Of a DNA stretch of 34,716 nucleotides, positions 8,713-18,200 are shown piece after piece. A program made the translations under genes and the position numbers. Every line of letters begins with the position of its first letter. The first letter of the stretch is position 1. The notes under the pieces were generated by a model. That model ran no database searches. It had not been told where the DNA came from and saw only the letters and a list, made by a program, of their open reading frames with translations. Source of the DNA: a virus; IMG/VR virus record IMGVR_UViG_3300005826_000039, positions 1 through 34,716 of that record. One strand, given 5' to 3'.

Positions 8713-8985
8713 ATGTTCGCGGAGAATCTAGACGTATTCCTACGCACTGACGACTTCGGTGTAGATGCAGTCTTCGACGCAGATAGCGATGTCAAGGTGA
8801 TCTTTGATCGAGAATACGTTGATGTTCTGGATATTGCTTCACGCTATCCTGTAGCGCTGGGCAAGGAATCCGACTTTTCTGCAGCATTAGGCAAGACGTT
8901 AGAAGTTGATTCAGTGACGTATACGATCGTAAACGTAGAGCCTGATGGAACTGGAATGATTATGCTTAGGTTGCGGGCGCCCTGA
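8713..8985 (+). CDS. Head-tail joining protein, lambda FII-like
   Basis: 90 residues. The pattern VDAVFDADSDVKVIFDREYVDV and LGKTLEVDSVTYTIVNVEPDGTGMIMLRL matches the compact beta-fold of FII/Gifsy-2 gp-type connectors, where a final strand block ends in a conserved DGxGxxxLxL-like turn. It should sit on the filled head and receive the tail. It abuts the previous stop directly and overlaps the next start by one base, so it is translated as part of the structural operon. Confidence 0.7.
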   Translation: MFAENLDVFLRTDDFGVDAVFDADSDVKVIFDREYVDVLDIASRYPVALGKESDFSAALGKTLEVDSVTYTIVNVEPDGTGMIMLRLRAP

Positions 8986-9428
8986 TGGCTAACCACGTAA
9001 GACAACAATTGCGCGACGCTGTGGCAACGGCATTGACTGGTCTCACTACGACCGGCAGCAGAGTCTTTAAGAGCGCAGTCTATCCAGTCCAGCAGAATCA
9101 ATGCCCGGCACTGCGCATATACGTTACGAGTGAATCGGTGGAACTGCTGACGATACACGCACCGTCAATGCAAGACAGAAGCGTAACGGTCAATGTCGAG
9201 GCGTGCGTAGCAGATGCCGCAACCGCTGACGATCTTATTGATACGGTCAGCAAAGAGGTAGAGATAGCGATAGATGGCGGAATCACTATTGGCAGCCAGC
9301 TTATCGAGATCGACTATACAGGAATCGAAATAGAGTGGGATTCTGGCGACATGCCAATAGGCGTCGGTAGAATGACATTCACCGCAGCCGTCCGGACGCT
9401 AAGCAACGCTCCAGACGTGGCAATTTAA
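8985..9428 (+). CDS. Tail terminator protein, lambda gpU-like
   Basis: 147 residues. The N-terminal helix (RQQLRDAVATALTGL), strand CPALRIYVTSESVE, and RSVTVNVEACVADAATADDLIDTVSKEVEIAI give the alpha/beta pattern of gpU-type tail terminators, which cap tail-tube growth and attach tail to head. Position between the FII-like gene and the tail-tube gene agrees. Length is near lambda gpU (131 residues). Confidence 0.75.
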   Translation: MANHVRQQLRDAVATALTGLTTTGSRVFKSAVYPVQQNQCPALRIYVTSESVELLTIHAPSMQDRSVTVNVEACVADAATADDLIDTVSKEVEIAIDGGITIGSQLIEIDYTGIEIEWDSGDMPIGVGRMTFTAAVRTLSNAPDVAI

Positions 9429-9439
9429 GGAGAGCATCA

Positions 9440-10087
9440 ATGGCAAGTCCTGTCGTATGGTCTGGCGTGTCGTTCACTATCGAGTCTGTGCGTGGTTCAG
9501 CATTACCTATTAGTACGCCATTTATCAGTAAAGCTAGTCCGGGAGTGGTTACTAGCACATCACATACGCTGACGAACGGCAAGTATGTGCTGATTCTTGG
9601 CTCTGGTATGACGCAAGTTGATAACCGAGTGTTTCGTGTGCAAAACATAGCTACGAATACCTTCGAGCTTGAAGGTGAAGACACTACGCTATACGACACG
9701 GCGAGCGGTGGAAATGCTTACGAAATCACGCTCGGCACAACTATCTCTACAGTTACGGACGTATCGCCGAGCGGCGGCGAAATTAACTACGCGGACACCA
9801 CGACTATTCATCAGACAGTACAGACTCAGGCGGCGACTACTATTAGCCCTGTAGCGTTCGCCATGACCAATCTCTACGATCCGAGCGATGCTGGCCTCAA
9901 AGCCTTCAAGACGTTTCTGCTCTCGCGCTCGAAGAAGTGCTTTATGTTCGCATGGCCAGAAGGTCGCAGGATGCTGGGTTATGGGCAGCCTTCGACCATC
10001 ATTTCGCCTGGCGGTTCAGCGCAAAACCTGGTTACTACACCGTCTGCGATTACCGCTGACAACATTCCGACAAGCTACTCCACCTAA
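9440..10087 (+). CDS. Major tail tube protein with inserted FCCH-like module
   Basis: 215 residues with an AAGGAGAG-type binding site before ATG. Core tube features are the N-terminal strand SPVVWSGVSFTIES and the C-terminal half, with DPSDAGLKAFKTFLLSRSKKCFMFAWPEGRRMLGYG. Residues about 33-95 (SPGVVTSTSHTLTNG ... VDNRVFRVQNIATNTFEL ... GGNAYEITLG) look like a separate beta-module of the E1-FCCH type, common in phage tail proteins. The subunits stack into the hollow tail tube. The same module type recurs in two later tail genes. Stop and next start overlap by one base. Confidence 0.8.
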   Translation: MASPVVWSGVSFTIESVRGSALPISTPFISKASPGVVTSTSHTLTNGKYVLILGSGMTQVDNRVFRVQNIATNTFELEGEDTTLYDTASGGNAYEITLGTTISTVTDVSPSGGEINYADTTTIHQTVQTQAATTISPVAFAMTNLYDPSDAGLKAFKTFLLSRSKKCFMFAWPEGRRMLGYGQPSTIISPGGSAQNLVTTPSAITADNIPTSYST

Positions 10088-10413
10088 TGAACAAACTGCT
10101 AGAGCTGCGCAGGAAAGGCCGCGAACAATGGTACGACGTAGGCAGCTATAAGGTTTTGCTGCGTCGTCCCACTGGCGGCGAGATCATCCAACACCCATAT
10201 GGCGAGGAACTAATCCGCATTGCCTTCGTGGGCTGGAACTTGACAGAGCTGGATTTAGTACCTGGCGGCACCGATAAGCCTGCGGAGTTCGATATTGATC
10301 TTGCTTTAGATTGGCTTATGGATGAGCCAGAGATCTATGGGAAGGTTCTGGATGCAGTCATCGGAATGATTAACGCATACAACAGCAGACTGAAGGAGGC
10401 GGGAAAAAACTAG
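10087..10413 (+). CDS. Tail assembly chaperone, G-type
   Basis: 108 residues; unshifted product of the chaperone pair that coats the tape measure during tail assembly. It is acidic in the second half (TDKPAEFDIDLALDWLMDEPEIYGKVLDAVIGM) and lies between tail tube and tape measure, as lambda G does. Its last codons run through A AAA AAC before TAG 10411, a slippery site leading to the longer product. Confidence 0.8.
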   Translation: MNKLLELRRKGREQWYDVGSYKVLLRRPTGGEIIQHPYGEELIRIAFVGWNLTELDLVPGGTDKPAEFDIDLALDWLMDEPEIYGKVLDAVIGMINAYNSRLKEAGKN

Positions 10414-10637
10414 CACTTGCCATTGAGGCGGCTCAATGGACAGGCTTTGGCAAGCCGCCATCAGTACCATACAGCGCAGACACCGACACAGTTATCCAGG
10501 CGTGGAATATCATGGGCGGCGAGATCAAGTGGGAAGCCTTGGAGCTTTTGGCGGATATCATCGGCGTGCAGCGCGTCGATGTCTGGCTTGATGGGCTGAT
10601 CGAGCTGCAGCGTCAGATGCGGGCGAAGAACAAATGA
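10087..10637 (+). CDS. Frameshifted tail assembly chaperone, GT-type fusion
   Basis: A -1 shift at AAAAAAC (10404-10410) moves ribosomes into a frame open to TGA 10635, adding 75 residues (LALAIEAAQWTGFGKPPSVP..., ending LQRQMRAKNK) to the 108-residue product, 183 in all. The extension has no good start of its own and reads like a real protein. In lambda, the GT extension binds the tail tube while the G part binds the tape measure. TGA overlaps the next ATG (ATGA), giving tight coupling. The sequence shows the slip site and open frame; the efficiency is unknown. Confidence 0.82.
10404..10410 (+). promoter_or_regulatory. Programmed -1 frameshift site
   Basis: The heptamer A AAA AAC is in the correct zero-frame phase (GGA AAA AAC TAG). 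AGGAGG at 10394-10399 is only 4 bases upstream of the heptamer, closer than the usual stimulator spacing for -1 shifts, so its role is uncertain. A stop codon follows the slip site immediately, which may add a pause. Confidence 0.82.
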
Positions 10638-11260
10638 GAATCACGGCGGACGTTGACGTTAGGGGCGCGATAGCAGAGGTTAGGCGGGTTCGTGGCGAGT
10701 TCCCGGATAAGGCTATTGCGCAGGCCTTGAACCGCACAGCGACGACCGTGAGAGCTAGAGCAGCGCGCGAAATCTCCAAGCGCATGGGGCCTCCTTTCGC
10801 AATCAATAAGGTGCGCAGGTTCATCCATATCGAAAAAGCCAGGAAGACATCTTTAATTGTTACGATCCGTGGACGTGGCAGGGCTGAAATAAACCTGGCC
10901 TGGTATCAATCGAGACAGACGTCAACAGGTATGGCTGTTAGGGTGGGCGGTAGGACGTTGACTATAGAACACGCCTTCTTCCCTCGTGCCGGTGGTAAAT
11001 TCTTGCGAGGCGCGAACGCTGGAGAACTGTTCACGAAAAAAATATTCATTCGCGGCACCACAAACAAGAAGACACTCTACACTAAAGCAGTGTATAGGCC
11101 AGGCGGTAAGCGGTTTCCCATCCAGAGCTTGACAGCGCCAGGCATTCCTACCGTCTTTCAAGAAAGGGTAGTCGATCAGATCTTGCGCGGTGTGGTAGCA
11201 GAGCGGTTCCCAATTGAACTTGATAAGGCGGCAGTCAACGCCCTGCGGAGGCTGCAATAA
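10634..11260 (+). CDS. Minor tail protein Z-like
   Basis: 208 basic residues. The N-terminal part (DKAIAQALNRTATTVRARAAREISKRMG, 25-52) matches the conserved start of the lambda gpZ family, followed by a beta-rich body with IRGRGRAEINLAWY and a C-terminal helix ending in AVNALRRLQ. gpZ completes tails so that they can join heads. In lambda Z lies before the tube gene; here it lies between chaperones and tape measure. The start overlaps the frameshift product's stop. Confidence 0.75.
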   Translation: MRITADVDVRGAIAEVRRVRGEFPDKAIAQALNRTATTVRARAAREISKRMGPPFAINKVRRFIHIEKARKTSLIVTIRGRGRAEINLAWYQSRQTSTGMAVRVGGRTLTIEHAFFPRAGGKFLRGANAGELFTKKIFIRGTTNKKTLYTKAVYRPGGKRFPIQSLTAPGIPTVFQERVVDQILRGVVAERFPIELDKAAVNALRRLQ

Positions 11261-13161
11261 TGGCCGACGCGAAGGTAAGAGTACGCGCAGTCGATGAGAC
11301 GCAGGCGGCGTTTAAGTCTGTCGAAAGGGGTCTTCTTGGTCTGCGCACTTCAGCAGCATCGATTACTAGAGCGCTTGGAGGTGTAACAGCAGCATTTACA
11401 AGTCTAGGAGCAATTGTCGGCGTAGGTGTATTTTCGCGCATGGCGAAAGATGCCATCGATACGGCGGACAATTTGGGAAAGCTATCCCAGAAAGTAGGGG
11501 TAAGCGTTGAGTCTCTATCCGCCTTGCAATATGCTGCGCAGCTCAGCGGTGTGGAAAGCGAGCAGTTACAGCAGGCATTAACCAGGCTCAATGTCACGCT
11601 AGGTGAAGCACAGCGCGGTAGCGCTGAGACTGCATCAGCCTTTGCTGCTTTAAATCTCGATCCAAGACAATTTCGCGATACGGAAAGCGCACTGCTTGCA
11701 ATTGCAGACGCATTCGCGCAGAGCGAGGATTCAGCAGGAAAGACGGCCGTAGCGGTCAAGCTGTTCGGGCGAGCTGGAGCCGAGCTTATACCGTTCTTAA
11801 ATCAAGGCAAAGCTGGCTTCGAGGAGTTAAGGAAGGAAGCAGAACGGCTTGGCTTAATTATCGATACAAAGACAGCCCAAGCCGCTGAGAAATTCAATGA
11901 TGATATAACGCGGCTCACATCGGCACTTACAGGCTTGGTGCGCGTACTGACTGCTGATATCGTTGGTCCGCTCAGTAACTTTACGCAAAAGCTTATCTCT
12001 GGACGTGAAGCTTTCGGCGGTTGGACTGCCTTTCTAACTCAATGGCCGACGCTGACATCTAATGCAGCAGATGGATTAAGGGAGGCAAACAAACAACTAA
12101 AGGTGCTGGAAGAAAGCAGAGGGACGGTTGCTTTTAAGCTCCTTGGTGATGGCGAAGTAAGGATCAAAGCCCTACAGAAAGAGATTAAATACTACGAGGA
12201 TTTACTTAAGGTACAGAGAGACATTGCCTTAAGTGGCAGGCAAGATGTCCGTGATCCCATAGATAGACGTCTAGAACAACAGCGGCAGGTTCAGCCGAAA
12301 CGGAAGATTGAATTCCAGGACGAGAAAGCCGCTAAAGCTGCGGCCGATGCCATCAAGAAAGCAAACGATGCTGCGCTCAAAGAGCAACAACGGCAACAGG
12401 AACTGAGGGGGCGCAATGCTGAGGAGTATTCTCAATACCTTCTAGATATTGAGTTAAAGCGCATTGATGAGACGACAAAAGCAGAAGCACAGGCAGCTGA
12501 AGATCTGCAGAAATTAAGGGCACAAAGCGCGGAAGAGTATTCTCAATATTTGCTCGATATCGAGCTAAAGCGAATCGCAGACACAACAGCAGCAGAAAAG
12601 AAGGCTATTGAAGATCGCGACAAGGAAGCCAAGGACAGCCTAGAGAAGCAAAAGGATCTAGTGAGAGATCTCGGCTTGGCGTTTACAAGCGCGTTCGAGG
12701 ACGCGGTCGTTAACTTCAAGTCTCTGCAGGACGTGCTAGACGGTATCGTGAAAGACATCACGCGAATCGCGGTGCGCAAAGGCTTTACTGAACCTATCCT
12801 TGGAGCAATTGGGGGATCAATCGGAGAAAGTGGCGGCTTTGACTTCAAGAAACTGCTTGGCAGTTTAGGCGGCTTCCTCGGCTTCCAGCATGGCGGAGTG
12901 GTACGTGGCTTGCAGCCGTTCGCAGCCGGCGGTATCGTGAACACGCCTACGCCTGCGCTTATTGGTGAAGGCAGAACAGCCGAGGCGATTGTGCCGCTAC
13001 CAGACGGGAAATCTATCCCAGCAAAAATTACAGGCATGCAGCCAGCGCAGGTGTCAGTGAACGTCTATGGCGTAACGGATACGCGTGACTTCCTGCGGGC
13101 TAGCGATCAAATCGCCTTCGCGACACAGCGGGCATTAAGTAAGGCGGCACAACGCAGATGA
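11260..13161 (+). CDS. Tail tape-measure protein
   Basis: 633 residues, mostly helical and Ala/Glu/Lys-rich, which sets tail length and is ejected ahead of DNA. The first 70 residues are typical (VRVRAVDETQAAFKSVERGL, then the hydrophobic VTAAFTSLGAIVGVGVF). Residues about 350-470 are coiled coil with a 37-residue tandem repeat: AEEYSQYLLDIELKRI begins at residue 387 and again at 424. The C-terminal part has the LGFQHGGVVRG, FAAGGIVNTPTPALIGEGRTAEAIVPLPDG motif conserved at tape-measure ends. At 633 residues a tail of roughly 95 nm is expected from the usual 0.15 nm per residue. Confidence 0.93.
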   Translation: MADAKVRVRAVDETQAAFKSVERGLLGLRTSAASITRALGGVTAAFTSLGAIVGVGVFSRMAKDAIDTADNLGKLSQKVGVSVESLSALQYAAQLSGVESEQLQQALTRLNVTLGEAQRGSAETASAFAALNLDPRQFRDTESALLAIADAFAQSEDSAGKTAVAVKLFGRAGAELIPFLNQGKAGFEELRKEAERLGLIIDTKTAQAAEKFNDDITRLTSALTGLVRVLTADIVGPLSNFTQKLISGREAFGGWTAFLTQWPTLTSNAADGLREANKQLKVLEESRGTVAFKLLGDGEVRIKALQKEIKYYEDLLKVQRDIALSGRQDVRDPIDRRLEQQRQVQPKRKIEFQDEKAAKAAADAIKKANDAALKEQQRQQELRGRNAEEYSQYLLDIELKRIDETTKAEAQAAEDLQKLRAQSAEEYSQYLLDIELKRIADTTAAEKKAIEDRDKEAKDSLEKQKDLVRDLGLAFTSAFEDAVVNFKSLQDVLDGIVKDITRIAVRKGFTEPILGAIGGSIGESGGFDFKKLLGSLGGFLGFQHGGVVRGLQPFAAGGIVNTPTPALIGEGRTAEAIVPLPDGKSIPAKITGMQPAQVSVNVYGVTDTRDFLRASDQIAFATQRALSKAAQRR

Positions 13162-14021
13162 GCTTCATAGAGACGCCACGCTTTCCTGATTACATCTCAT
13201 ACGGAGCGCGCATCGGTCCAGAGTATCGGACCGAGATTGTCACGCTCGCGAGCGGGTATGAATATAGGAATGTTTCCTGGTCGCAAGGCCGGTCCAACTG
13301 CACTATTGAAATGCCTCTCGAGGATACGGCAAAGCGTGATGAATTGATAAAATGGCTGCGGGCAATGAAGGGCAGAGGTCACGGGTTCCGGCTCAAGGAC
13401 TGGACTGACTACCAGGTCACTCGCACGACTGGCAGGCTAGGGACTTCGACCAACGGGACCGGCTATCCTACCTATCAGCTCGTGAAGCATTATCCTATAG
13501 GCGGGCTCGCGGAGAACCGCAATATACGCAAGCCAGTTGTAGGCACGGTCAAGATATACCGCGATAGCGTGCTCCAGACTGCAGGAGCTGGCGCAGGTAA
13601 TTATGCGTTGGATACCACTACAGGCGTGGTTACATGGGTCGCTAATGCGACCTCGACAGTTGCCAATATCACGCCAGGCACAACAACGTCCGTTGTGCTG
13701 AATGCAAGCATAGGGGTTGCAATCGGTGGCGAGCTATACCTTGCCAACCTGACAGGAACGATTGCGGCAACGCTCAACAACAAGGCCCACCAGGTCCAGA
13801 GCGGAACGCCGCCGACTTACGTACTCAGCACGAATACAACTGGCCTCACGTGGGGCGGCGGTGGCAGCGGATACCGCTATCCTCAAGAGACAGAGGTGCT
13901 TGACTGGGAAGGTGACTTCGACTTGCCTATGCGGTTTGCGCAGGATTACACCGCGCTCACGATCCAGGGGCCGACTGTATACCGCATCGATGAGATTCAA
14001 TTGATCGAAACGCGCGAATGA
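13158..14021 (+). CDS. Tail-tip protein, DUF2460/TIGR02217 type (GTA gp12-like)
   Basis: 287 residues. The start (FIETPRFPDYISYGARIGPEYRTEIV, SGYEYRNVSWSQGR, MKGRGHGFRLKDWTDYQ) is the signature of TIGR02217, a distal tail component in gene transfer agents and siphophages. The end also fits (EVLDWEGDFDLPMRFAQDY). Between them, residues about 164-241 form an extra beta-rich module (TTSVVLNASIGVAIGGELYL ... GGGGSGYRY) like the FCCH insert in the tail-tube protein. Start and stop overlap the neighbours by 4 bases. Confidence 0.88.
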   Translation: MSFIETPRFPDYISYGARIGPEYRTEIVTLASGYEYRNVSWSQGRSNCTIEMPLEDTAKRDELIKWLRAMKGRGHGFRLKDWTDYQVTRTTGRLGTSTNGTGYPTYQLVKHYPIGGLAENRNIRKPVVGTVKIYRDSVLQTAGAGAGNYALDTTTGVVTWVANATSTVANITPGTTTSVVLNASIGVAIGGELYLANLTGTIAATLNNKAHQVQSGTPPTYVLSTNTTGLTWGGGGSGYRYPQETEVLDWEGDFDLPMRFAQDYTALTIQGPTVYRIDEIQLIETRE

Positions 14022-14863
14022 AGACTATCAGCGCAAATCTGAATACGCATCTACAGGGAGAAACGACTACCGTTGCGACATGCTGGTATGTGACACGGAG
14101 AGACGGGCAAAGCTTTGGGTTCACGTCGCACGATCAAGATCTGGTAATAGATGGCGTTACCTATCTATCTACAGAAGGCTATACGCCAACCTCGCTCAAC
14201 ACTACATCAAACCTAGATGTTGATGAGGGCAACGTACTGGGTTATCTAGGCGGTTCGGTAGTTACGGCAGAGGACTTGCGCGCGGGTGTATGGGATTATT
14301 CAGACGTTGAGATCTTCCTGGTGAACTATGCCAGCCTGGGCGATGGCAAGCTCTACTTGCGCAAGGGCTCGCTGGGAGAATGCCGCTGGGGTCGTACTCG
14401 CTTCGAGACAGAGTTGCGCGGCTTAGGCCAGAAGCTCACGCAGCGCATAGGTAGAGTTATCACGCCACTGTGCGATGCTGATCTAGGCGACTTGCGCTGC
14501 GGCATTAATCTGGCTGTGTTCACGGATGGCACGCGCACCGGAAGCATTACAGGGCGCACGAACAATGCTCTATTCGCAGACGCGACGATCAGCCAGCCCG
14601 TAGGATGGTTTGACGGTGGGCTCCTAGAGTGGACATCAGGCCTCAACGATGGCTACGGGATGGAGGTAAAGAGCAATACATCTGGCGGCGTGATTACATT
14701 GCAGCAGCCAATGCCGCGCACTGTGGCAATTGGCGATACCTACACCATGACTGCAGGCTGTGATAAATCGGCGGGCACATGCCAAGGAAAATTCGCGAAC
14801 ATCATCAACTTCCGGGGCTTTCCGTTCGTTCCTGGGATGGACAAACTAATACGCGGAAAATGA
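14018..14863 (+). CDS. Tail-tip protein, DUF2163/TIGR02218 type (GTA gp13-like)
   Basis: 281 residues. Conserved features: GFTSHDQDLVIDGVTYLS near the start, an acidic central part, LRCGINLAVF, and the C-terminal AGCDKSAGTCQGKFANIINFRGFPFVPGMD with two cysteines, all characteristic of TIGR02218, which follows TIGR02217 in GTA-like tail blocks and forms part of the hub. Its stop overlaps the peptidase start (ATGA at 14860). Confidence 0.9.
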   Translation: MKTISANLNTHLQGETTTVATCWYVTRRDGQSFGFTSHDQDLVIDGVTYLSTEGYTPTSLNTTSNLDVDEGNVLGYLGGSVVTAEDLRAGVWDYSDVEIFLVNYASLGDGKLYLRKGSLGECRWGRTRFETELRGLGQKLTQRIGRVITPLCDADLGDLRCGINLAVFTDGTRTGSITGRTNNALFADATISQPVGWFDGGLLEWTSGLNDGYGMEVKSNTSGGVITLQQPMPRTVAIGDTYTMTAGCDKSAGTCQGKFANIINFRGFPFVPGMDKLIRGK

Positions 14864-15261
14864 TAGACGCCGCGCGCAGATATTGCGGAACGCCATTCCG
14901 ACATCAGGCAAGGCTTCCCGGTGTAGGCCTGGATTGTGTAGGGCTGATTGTTTGCGCAGCTGAAGAGGCGGGAATAAGCATAGCAGCTCCAATCGACTAC
15001 GCAGCTATTCCTGATCCAGTCTTGCTGCTCGAGTCTCTGATAGATCGCTGTGACAGGATAGACAGATCAGAGTTACAGCTAGGTGACATAGTTTGCTTTC
15101 GGATCTATTGCAGCAAACCAAGACATCTGGCTATCGTTAGCAATGTCGATCCGCTGATGATCGTCCACGCCTATGCACGCGCAGAAAAGGTAGCAGAACA
15201 CTTCCTTGATGATCGCTGGGAAGCGCTGATGCACTCGTGCTGGAGGTTGCGCAGTGAGTGA
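14860..15261 (+). CDS. Tail-associated NlpC/P60 cysteine peptidase (TIGR02219-like)
   Basis: 133 residues from ATG 14860, chosen because it overlaps the previous stop as ATGA and begins at the usual family start; longer forms from 14779 lie inside the upstream gene. GLDCVGLI gives catalytic Cys26 and PRHLAIVSN gives His89, with His103 a possible third residue. It probably cuts peptide bridges in peptidoglycan so that the tail can cross the cell wall. It is part of the conserved DUF2460-DUF2163-NlpC-hub order. It is the only recognisable wall-degrading enzyme in this genome. Confidence 0.88.
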   Translation: MIDAARRYCGTPFRHQARLPGVGLDCVGLIVCAAEEAGISIAAPIDYAAIPDPVLLLESLIDRCDRIDRSELQLGDIVCFRIYCSKPRHLAIVSNVDPLMIVHAYARAEKVAEHFLDDRWEALMHSCWRLRSE

Positions 15262-18200
15262 TGTCGGCCAATCGGTACTAGGGGTAGTCGGTGCCGGAGT
15301 CGGCGCGATCTTCGGTTTACCGCTCCAGGGCTGGGTTGTTGGTTCGACCATTGGCGGCTTGCTGTTCCCTCCAGAGCAGCAGACACAACGTTTTGATGGG
15401 CCTCGCCTTAGTGACCTGAAGGTACAGATCTCGACATATGGGCGAGTCTTACCTATTGCCTATGGTACTGTCCGCATTGCTGGGAACGTTATCTGGTCAT
15501 CTGACCTCATTCAAGTCACAACTGTCACGAGCCAAGAGGTCGGAGAGGGGAAAGCAAGCCAGGAGGTGCAGACAACAAATTATTCATACTTTATAAATAT
15601 GGCTGTGTCTTTATGCGAGGGAGAAATTAATGCCGTACAGAGGATCTGGGCGAATAATCAGCTTATCTATGATTTATCGGCGTCCGCTAACTATGAGACG
15701 TATGTAGCTAGCAAAGGTGCCGCACGCAGCGTGCGCGTCTATAAAGGTACGGAGACGCAACTACCAGACTCATTGATAACTGCTGCACATGGCGCGGCCA
15801 ATACTCCTGCGTTTCGCGGAACGTCCTATGTTGTTTTCGAGCGGCTCGCTCTCGCAAAATTCGGCAATCGCCCACCCAATCTAGAATTTGAGGTGCTTCG
15901 TAATGCATCGCTCGGCACCAGCATCGGATACATAGATGCGCAGAGCACACTCGGCCAGAAATGTGCAGGCAGCATCGCTAGAAATAGCGGCAACATCATT
16001 GCCGTATATCAGGACTTGGCAAATAACTATCACCTTGCGTACCTAAACCCATACACAGGCGCACCGATCCAAGAACTACCAGTGACGCCTTACATGGGAT
16101 CTAATAAACCGTTCAGTTTCTTCGCTCCTGCAGCAAATAAGTTCGGGGATATTGTCTATTGGGATGATGGGCAAAATCTCTGGATCTTGCCATCTGGAGG
16201 AGTTCCTAGCGGTCCGTTCGGCATCGCCCAATGGACCAACATAGTTCAAGACGGCAACGGATATTTCTATACATCGATGCTGTGGGGCTCGTCTGACTAT
16301 AGGCTGTTACGCATCGCGCCTGGAGCTACAGCGCCGACTACGCTGTTGATGCTCACTACGAGCCAATCGGCGACATGCCTGTTTAAAGGATCAGGCGTCA
16401 ATCTATATATGGGCACCGTATCAGGTGGCACCTATCGCATTTATGAGATCGATGTAAACGGCGGCGGTATCACGCGCACATATGTGCCTAGCTTTCCTCC
16501 ATCTTCGCTAGCAGTAGCCGGTGATGGATCTACGTGGTACACCCGAGATAATTCTCTGTATAGGGTCAATCCTGCTTGGAGTTCCGAAGTAAACATCATT
16601 ACCGGCAGCCCTCACACAGGCTCAACACAGGTAAGGATTGCGAGAGACTGGGCAACAGGCGATATTATCTTCGCTGACCTTGGTGTATTCCGGCGCTATG
16701 CTGCGGACGGTACGCTGATCCATTCGCTTTCTGGTATTGATTCATTCCTAGCGGTATCGGATTCAGTATATACGGATCGCCTCTACGTGATGAACAACGT
16801 ACAGCCTTTTGGCTTTCCGGCAGTCAACAGGCTAATCGGAGCGGAACGGCTGAACGACATCACAGAGGGATCGCAGACAGTCGCATCAGTAGTCACTGAT
16901 ATATGCGGCAAGGTTGGCCTCGATGCCAGCATGATTGACGTTACTGCGCTGACGCAACCCATTAAAGGCTTTGTCGTTGCAACGCGCATGCCTGCTAGAT
17001 CTGCTCTATCTCCTCTGGCGAGTGCTTACTTCTTCGATGCGGTCGAGAGCGATACCAAGTTAAAGTTTGTGCTGCGCTCAGGTGCGTCTGCAATGACGAT
17101 TCCAGAATCTGACATGGGCGCAGAGCTGGGCGAGCCGTCAGAGAATCCCTCAACTCTAGAGGAATCGAGAACCCAAGAACCAGAGCTACCGCGAGAGATC
17201 AGTATAAACTTTTCGGACAAGACATCCGACTACCAGCAGAATGCCCAATACGCTCGACGCATCACACCAACGAGCGAGAACGATATATCGATGGACTTGC
17301 CGCTAGTCCTGGATGTCGATCAAGCTCGGCAGATGGCAGAGACGCTATTACACGAAAGCTGGGCGAATCGGTCGCAGAAGCGATTTAGTGTGAGCCGCAA
17401 ATATGCCAAGCTGGAACCGACGGATATCGTAACCATAGATCTAGACTCTGGCGACACGATCACAGCTCGCATCGTGAAGGAAGAGCGCGATGTGAACCGT
17501 ATTGTCTTCGATGCGGTCGAGCATTACCAAGGTGTCTATACGCAGGCCGTCGGCGGCGTCGAAGCGCCAGCCTCGACGGCTACCGTAGGCGTACCAGTGC
17601 AGAGCGAACTCTTCTTGATCGATAACGCACTGCTTGATGATCTAACTGATAGCTATGGCTTCTACGCTGCTGCAGGCGGTCCGACATCTAGCTGGCCAGG
17701 GGCTAAGCTGTTCAAGTCTGCCGATCTATCGACGTATGGTGATACAGGGCTCGGATGGCTTAACGGCGGCAGCCGGGTTGGCTTTGCGGCCACGAGCTTG
17801 GCTAGCTTTGGTGGCGGCAATGTATTCGACGATGTTCACAGCGTCGAGGTGCAGCTACTTGACGGCGCATTAAGCTCTACCACGGAACAGAATGTTCTGG
17901 CAGGAAACAATTGGGCCGTCTTAGGCTCTGAGGTAATCGGCTTCCAGACAGCCACGCTCATCGGGACCAATAAGTACCGCCTGCAAAAGATCCTGCGTGC
18001 TCGCAGATCGACGGAGTGGGCGATGGGGCTGCACTTTGCAGGCGAGGGCTTTGCTGTTCTTGATACTGCATCCATTATATCGGTTGATCAGACTAGCGCA
18101 GATCTAGGCATTACCCGAGGCTACAAGGCCGTGACCTTCGGCGCGTCGCTGGATGCTGCAGTGCCTAAGACCATAGCCATGACTTCGGCACGGATCAAGC

